64,000 nt of DNA from positions 2,404,935 through 2,468,934 of the forward strand of contig NZ_CP096115.1 of NCBI RefSeq assembly GCF_024662215.1. The letters run 5' to 3'. The notes under the pieces are model-generated. The model was not told the origin of the DNA. It did not search any database and was given only the letters and a program-made list of their open reading frames with translations. Position numbers and translations under genes: made by a program. The first letter of the stretch is position 1, and each line of letters starts with the position of its first letter. Source of the DNA: Methanoplanus endosymbiosus (GTDB lineage: Archaea; Halobacteriota; Methanomicrobia; Methanomicrobiales; Methanomicrobiaceae). Shown here in pieces: positions 59,882 to 64,000 of the stretch.

Positions 59882-60273
59882 TGGATAAAAGAAATCTGGG
59901 TGAGGGCGATGTATTTTTCCTTGATTTAACCTGGCACACCGGAATTTCAGAGAGCACTATGAAAGATCCTCATTATATTGCAGTTGTAATGAATCCAAGA
60001 AAACTTCTTAACGAAAATCACAGAACAATAATCTGTGTGCCGATGACATCGGTTAAGTCTAAGATGTGGGATGAAGTTAATAACAGGCCACGTATTTACT
60101 CACATTATCTGATTAAACCTGAGAAATATCCGGAACTAAAGAATAATACGCTGATAAAGTGTGAGCAGATTTATACAATTAACCGTGAATATTTCTCTGA
60201 TTATCGTTTTACACTTGATAAACACGACCTTCATGAAGTCAGGAAACGCATGATTAACATAATTGGGTATTGA
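59881..60273 (+). CDS. PemK/MazF-like toxin
   Basis: A 130-residue protein with MazF-fold features: an N-terminal strand (GDVFFLDL), HYIAVVMNPRKLLNEN, RTIICVPMTSVKS and the C-terminal NTLIKCEQIYTINREYF. MazF-type enzymes cleave mRNA at specific sequences. It overlaps the Panacea gene by one base and ends in a convergent 155-nt gap. Pairing of a Panacea antitoxin with a MazF-like protein is consistent with known PanAT modularity. Confidence 0.78.
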   Translation: MDKRNLGEGDVFFLDLTWHTGISESTMKDPHYIAVVMNPRKLLNENHRTIICVPMTSVKSKMWDEVNNRPRIYSHYLIKPEKYPELKNNTLIKCEQIYTINREYFSDYRFTLDKHDLHEVRKRMINIIGY

Positions 60274-60428
60274 TTTTATGCTTTTATGCTTTTATGTCGT
60301 CAGGTGTTAATCCGACAACTATGTAGATAACTCCTGAGGGATCGCAAATAGCTCCCCGGTCACTTTTTGTGTGGATAAACGTCTCTTATTTTCTGTATAA
60401 TGTCCTAAAATCACAAAGATCTAATATT

Positions 60429-61835
60429 TTAAAATCCTGCAAACTCAGTATTGTCCCATTTTTTAAACCCGGAATTTATCATATGCCATGCCGGGATTAG
60501 CAATATTACTCCGGCATATGCAAATACCGGGCCGGCGGATGTGAGTGCCAGCATAATCAGTGTAGCCGGGCCGATTAAAAGCATATAGAGCAGGAATACC
60601 CTGACATTGTAGATGAGTATGCCCGGATTAAGGCCGCAGAGCCTTATCTGAACTGATAGTGCAAAGAATGAGACTGAAAGGCATAGCACGACTGCACCTG
60701 GTATGTATCCCGGAATTCCGGATAAAGTTCCGGCAGCCACAAGAAAGATCACCGGAATTATCTGGAGCACTGTGAAGGATTCGGCCTTTGCTTTGATGAT
60801 GTCCGAAGTCCTGACCGGAAGGAAGATGTATGCTGCAAATGAGTCAAATTCTGTAAGCCACGTGTACATAGTTGAGGATATAACTCCGGTTACAACCGCA
60901 AGACTGAATAAGAGGCTCTCCTGTGGGATAATGTCCCCCATGAGTGAGAGAATCAGCCAGATAATCCCTAAAGGGAGCAGAAATGAGAAGAGCGTCTGCC
61001 CTATCCCTGCCCCGCTTCTGTACAGGTCAATGAAGTCCTTTGCCACGAGGTTATTCTCCCTTAAAAATCCAAGTTTTTCGGAGATGGGAATAAACCTGTT
61101 TTTGTAGTGCTTAACGGAACTGTGGTATTCCGGCGTGAAAAATATCATTGAAATGGTAAACAGGACGATTATCAGAAGGACTGAGACTGCAAGGTTTACA
61201 GGTGATAATGAATAAAATACTGCCAGCGGAGGGAAGAGAAAGGAGAATTCTGTGCCTGTGCCAAATATCATAAGTCCGGCAGCAATTGCCATTGCAGCAA
61301 TCAGCAGAAGAAGAGCTTTTTTGCTCCTTGAATATACCGATGACAGAAGAAATACAAGGCAGAGTCCGGTCAGAAACGAGAGTGTAATTGTCAGGAGGAT
61401 AAGCAGAGGATAATACAGGTTAATTCCAAGGAATGGCGCTGCGATTAAAAAGCCTAATCCAAACGGAATTACCCAGAGGATGAAGTAATATACAATGTCC
61501 TTAACGATGAAGTTTAAGAATATCACCTTCTCAGATATCGGCAGGCTTCGTGCTGAATAGGCAATCAGGCTTGCCTGCCCGAATCTCCGGTTCATAACCT
61601 CTTTTCCTAAAAGTCCAAACGATCCAACCATTATTCCGAGAAGTGCGAATTGGGCATGTATTATCAGTGCAAGGGTGTTTATCTCGATTACCTCTCTTAC
61701 AAGCGGTATCAGAAATGCACCCATAAATGCGATTGCAAATATCATGAACGGAAATAGGGCAAAGTTCAGGCTTCCAAAGAGTGTTGAGTGCATCCGCCAC
61801 TCTTCCTTAAACATGGCACGAAATAGTTCAGGCAT
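60429..61835 (-). CDS. ABC-2 type transporter permease
   Basis: A 468-residue membrane protein with about twelve hydrophobic helices in two halves separated by a soluble loop (about 235-270). It is the transmembrane partner of the ATPase encoded just upstream, whose end it overlaps by 8 nt. There is no substrate clue in the sequence; the closest analogies are exporters of the ABC-2 type for peptides, drugs or lipids. It is convergent with the toxin gene. Confidence 0.85.
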   Translation of the reverse strand: MPELFRAMFKEEWRMHSTLFGSLNFALFPFMIFAIAFMGAFLIPLVREVIEINTLALIIHAQFALLGIMVGSFGLLGKEVMNRRFGQASLIAYSARSLPISEKVIFLNFIVKDIVYYFILWVIPFGLGFLIAAPFLGINLYYPLLILLTITLSFLTGLCLVFLLSSVYSRSKKALLLLIAAMAIAAGLMIFGTGTEFSFLFPPLAVFYSLSPVNLAVSVLLIIVLFTISMIFFTPEYHSSVKHYKNRFIPISEKLGFLRENNLVAKDFIDLYRSGAGIGQTLFSFLLPLGIIWLILSLMGDIIPQESLLFSLAVVTGVISSTMYTWLTEFDSFAAYIFLPVRTSDIIKAKAESFTVLQIIPVIFLVAAGTLSGIPGYIPGAVVLCLSVSFFALSVQIRLCGLNPGILIYNVRVFLLYMLLIGPATLIMLALTSAGPVFAYAGVILLIPAWHMINSGFKKWDNTEFAGF

Positions 61836-62628
61836 CCTTTTTTTCCCCTATAATTCCTTTCTCCCCAACTTCCCTCTCACCATTTCCTTTTCCCTCCATT
61901 ATCTCATCTGCAATTTCCTTTTCCACAAGCTCCATGAAAAAGTCATCCAGATGAATGCCTTTTTCCTTTAGTTCAGTCACTTTTCCGGTATGGAGGAGCT
62001 TTCCTTTGTGAAGAATTGCAAAATCGGTGCATATCTCCTCCGCAATTTCAAGTATGTGCGTTGAGAGAAAGATTGTCTTGCCGGAATTGGTATAATCTCT
62101 TAAAAATCCCTTTACCTTCCTCTGCATGACAGGGTCGAGGTTGATTAATGGTTCGTCTATTAAGGCGAGATCGGGATTATGGAGAAATGCCTGTGCAAAC
62201 ATAAGCTTCTGCCTTGTTCCCCGTGAGAGATCCTTGCATAAGACATCCTTCTTATCCGTAAAATCGAGGTATTCAAACCACCATTCTGATTTCTCCTCAA
62301 TATTTCCGATTTTACGAATTTTTCCGGCAAATGAGAGATACTCCTCAGCGGTCAGAAAACTCGGCGGTGTCTCCTGTTCCGGTATTATCCCAACCGCAGC
62401 CCTGACCTTAACAGGCTCTTTTGCAGGGTCAGTTCCAAGAATCTCTGCCGAGCCGGACGACTCCCTCATCTGTCCGGTGAGCATTCTGATCATTGTCGTC
62501 TTTCCTGAGCCGTTTGGGCCTAACAGCCCGAAGAGGCTGCCCTTCTCAACCGAAAGGCTGACTGAATCGACAGCTCTGAGCTCTCCGAAAACTTTTGTAA
62601 GGTTTTTTGTCAGAATAACGGATGGCAT
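61828..62628 (-). CDS. ABC transporter ATP-binding protein
   Basis: A 266-residue ATPase with Walker A GPNGSGKTT (about residues 38-46), the signature in the variant form LSRGTRQKL (about 138-146), Walker B LALIDEPL and the switch histidine in STHILEIA. The C-terminus has a Glu/Lys-rich extension (about 240-266). It is the first gene of the two-gene export operon. The 512-nt region upstream is shared with the divergent PHP-domain unit. Confidence 0.92.
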   Translation of the reverse strand: MPSVILTKNLTKVFGELRAVDSVSLSVEKGSLFGLLGPNGSGKTTMIRMLTGQMRESSGSAEILGTDPAKEPVKVRAAVGIIPEQETPPSFLTAEEYLSFAGKIRKIGNIEEKSEWWFEYLDFTDKKDVLCKDLSRGTRQKLMFAQAFLHNPDLALIDEPLINLDPVMQRKVKGFLRDYTNSGKTIFLSTHILEIAEEICTDFAILHKGKLLHTGKVTELKEKGIHLDDFFMELVEKEIADEIMEGKGNGEREVGEKGIIGEKKDA

Positions 62629-62900
62629 GATGAAATCTCTTTTTATCTTTTCTTCTATATTCTCCCATCATCATTTGTAACTTTTGTATCCTTTTGCTAA
62701 GATGGTGAAATGATTGTATCTGATGGAATTGTATTGGGCAGTATGTTATGTCTTATCCTGAAAAATACATTTTAAATTTTTATTGGATATTACTGTGATA
62801 CTTTGTATTATTAATTGGTGATAATATGATTGTTGCTGTTATTCACGCTAAAAACGGGAATTAATATCTATTTTACACGCATTAGTTTGAATGTCTCAAT
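62629..62900. other. AT-rich divergent intergenic region
   Basis: Between the ABC ATPase (minus) and the PHP unit (plus). No gene is supported; several short T- and A-runs and TATA-like words occur, as expected for a promoter of the ABC operon. The distinct palindrome and leader ORF downstream are listed separately. Confidence 0.4.
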
Positions 62901-62922
62901 TTACTAATAAATTTATTAGTAA
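62901..62922. promoter_or_regulatory. 22-bp perfect palindrome, candidate operator
   Basis: TTACTAATAAATTTATTAGTAA is its own reverse complement. A third copy of the half-site (TTTATTAGT, followed by GAT instead of AAT) follows at about 62928-62939. It lies roughly 100 nt upstream of the TATA-like TTTAATATATGG (about 63001-63011), suggesting binding by a dimeric regulator. The regulator is not identified. Confidence 0.5.
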
Positions 62923-63041
62923 TAATTTTATTAGTGATTTGTCTGTGCCGCTGTAAGCAGAAGAGAATTCAGGTGCACCTGCCACAATTCCGGGTTTGAA
63001 TTTAATATATGGATCGCTGTTGGTTGTGTAAGGTATAAGTT

Positions 63042-63140
63042 ATGATGGCACCTTTGTTTTATAAACAATCTACAATATTATCTCTGGCAATATTGGCCGC
63101 TACATCCCGCAGGAAAAGAGCAGAGGAAATGAAAAACTAA
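63042..63140 (+). CDS. 32-residue ORF directly preceding the PHP gene
   Basis: An ATG-ATG start opens a frame of 32 codons whose TAA is followed at once by the PHP gene's ATG (TAAATG). The product has a hydrophobic middle (STILSLAILAA) and a basic end (SRRKRAEEMKN). A TATA-like TTTAATATAT about 35 nt upstream fits its transcription. It may be a small protein or a leader that couples translation of the PHP gene. No homology is claimed. Confidence 0.4.
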   Translation: MMAPLFYKQSTILSLAILAATSRRKRAEEMKN

Positions 63141-64000
63141 ATGACACAATCCTTAAAAAGTCCGATAAAACTTGAAAAACCTGATATTTCAGCCTTAAAA
63201 AGAGAAGGATATACCCCTGCAGATATGCACCTTCATACCTGCTACTCAGACGGACTCACAAAAATTCCGGACCTTATAAGATATGCAGAAAAAAAAGGGA
63301 TTTCTCTTTCGGTAACTGACCATAATGAGATAGGGGGTGCTTTAAAAGCAGAAAAATATGCGGGTGACACCTTAATAATTCCCGGAATTGAACTTGATAC
63401 CAAAGAAGGCCCTCATCTTCTCATATATTTTTATACATCAGATGACCTGTCTGATTTTTATAATGATTTCAACAGGGAAAAATCCGAATTAAGTCCGGCT
63501 CTCACAAAAAATCTGCCGGTTATGAAATGCCTCACTCTTGCAGAACAATATGACTGTTTAAGAATTGCAGCACACCCCTTTGGATATTACGGAATTAACC
63601 GTGGAGTCTTAAAATGTGTTGATAAGAATATGCTCCCCGGAGTTATGGACCACCTGGACGGGATTGAAGCAATCTGTGGCGGAATGATAAGGGGCTTAAA
63701 TGAAAAATCAATGGACTATGCCCGGAATAATGACATTCCTTTTACCGGCGGTTCGGATGCCCATATCCTCCCTGATGTAGGCAATGTCTTAACAGGTTCA
63801 TACGGTGAAACGGTTGAGGAGTTCCTGTCCGGAATTGTGAACCGGAAGAACATTGTCATTGGAAAATCAGGTGGTATCCTGAATAAAGGTGCCACAGCCG
63901 GTGTAATTGCATGGAGTTTTGTCCCATATACAATATCATACCTCTCTGCACATTATTCTGTTAAAAAAGAGAAATTGCAGGATGTTTTCAGATCAAATAA
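63141..64000 (+). CDS. PHP-domain metal-dependent phosphoesterase (partial at window end)
   Basis: The frame starts at ATG 63141 and is open through the last base, so the C-terminus is missing. The PHP metal sites are visible in order: DMHLHTCYSDGL, VTDHNEIG, PGIELDT, AAHPFGYYG and GGSDAHILPDVGN. Members of this type hydrolyse phosphate esters (for example 3',5'-nucleoside bisphosphates or histidinol-phosphate-like substrates). It starts right after the 32-codon ORF, so the two are probably translated together. A hydrophobic segment (VIAWSFVPYTISYLSAHY) near the end of the visible part is unusual for the family. Confidence 0.85.
   Translation, partial: MTQSLKSPIKLEKPDISALKREGYTPADMHLHTCYSDGLTKIPDLIRYAEKKGISLSVTDHNEIGGALKAEKYAGDTLIIPGIELDTKEGPHLLIYFYTSDDLSDFYNDFNREKSELSPALTKNLPVMKCLTLAEQYDCLRIAAHPFGYYGINRGVLKCVDKNMLPGVMDHLDGIEAICGGMIRGLNEKSMDYARNNDIPFTGGSDAHILPDVGNVLTGSYGETVEEFLSGIVNRKNIVIGKSGGILNKGATAGVIAWSFVPYTISYLSAHYSVKKEKLQDVFRSN

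Noticed and set aside
60274..60428. Possible small gene after the MazF-like toxin
   Set aside because: Stops occur frequently in all frames of the 155-nt convergent gap; only T-rich stretches compatible with termination were seen.

Overview
The window is chromosomal DNA from a methanogen-type euryarchaeon, most likely order Methanomicrobiales (Methanoplanus/Methanolacinia-like; genus not provable from sequence alone). Archaeal markers include two PAN proteasome ATPases, MBF1, transcription factor S, L7Ae/S28e/L24e, CetZ, the archaeosine enzymes TgtA and ArcS, archaeosortase A, Pth2, TruD, Hef and an archaeal RNase P RNA. Bacterial-type GyrB/GyrA and dockerin/PKD surface proteins fit the same group.

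Layout. 1-4.8 kb: two PAN genes tail to tail around a small gene, then MBF1, triosephosphate isomerase and an HTH-CBS regulator. 4.9-5.2 kb: RNase P RNA (minus strand), divergent from an AMMECR1-tgtA-arcS operon (5.3-8.9 kb). 9-11.2 kb: an NfnAB-like flavoprotein pair. 11.4-13.7 kb: CetZ with a membrane-anchored coiled-coil protein. 13.9-18.9 kb: a four-gene envelope glycan operon. 19.1-20.4 kb: rpl7ae-rps28e-rpl24e-ndk with a k-turn-like leader. 20.4-28 kb: a structured intergenic region, TFS, archaeosortase A, a CDP-alcohol phosphatidyltransferase, ArfC, SppA, TruD/Pth2 and a geranylgeranyl reductase. 28.3-32.8 kb: gyrB-gyrA behind a short leader ORF. 33-42 kb: a lipoprotein and two very large repeat proteins (NHL and seven-repeat propellers, PKD, dockerin) that share an almost identical 3' end. 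42.5-50.3 kb: housekeeping genes (YjbQ, UPF0147, Hef, GlyS, UPF0173).

50.4-57.6 kb is an accessory patch between core genes: an AvaI/BsoBI-like restriction-modification pair whose endonuclease frame carries a TAA stop, a GNAT gene and its 5'-truncated duplicate, and a hicBA toxin-antitoxin pair with a 2.2-kb IS inserted exactly at the hicA stop codon (6-bp target duplication, 18-bp terminal repeats, DUF2080-like small ORF, transposase split by a TAA). After serS comes a Panacea/MazF-like toxin-antitoxin pair (59.3-60.3 kb), an ABC-2 exporter (60.4-62.6 kb), and a PHP-domain gene running off the window end, preceded by a 22-bp perfect palindrome and a 32-codon ORF.

Strongest points for a second look: the decayed restriction enzyme beside an intact methylase; the nested GNAT/hicBA/IS arrangement; the pseudoknot-capable RNA region at 20.73-20.86 kb; the L7Ae leader; the CetZ-membrane protein pair; the paired propeller-dockerin proteins; and leader ORFs before gyrB and the PHP gene. 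No CRISPR array, tRNA or rRNA gene was seen.
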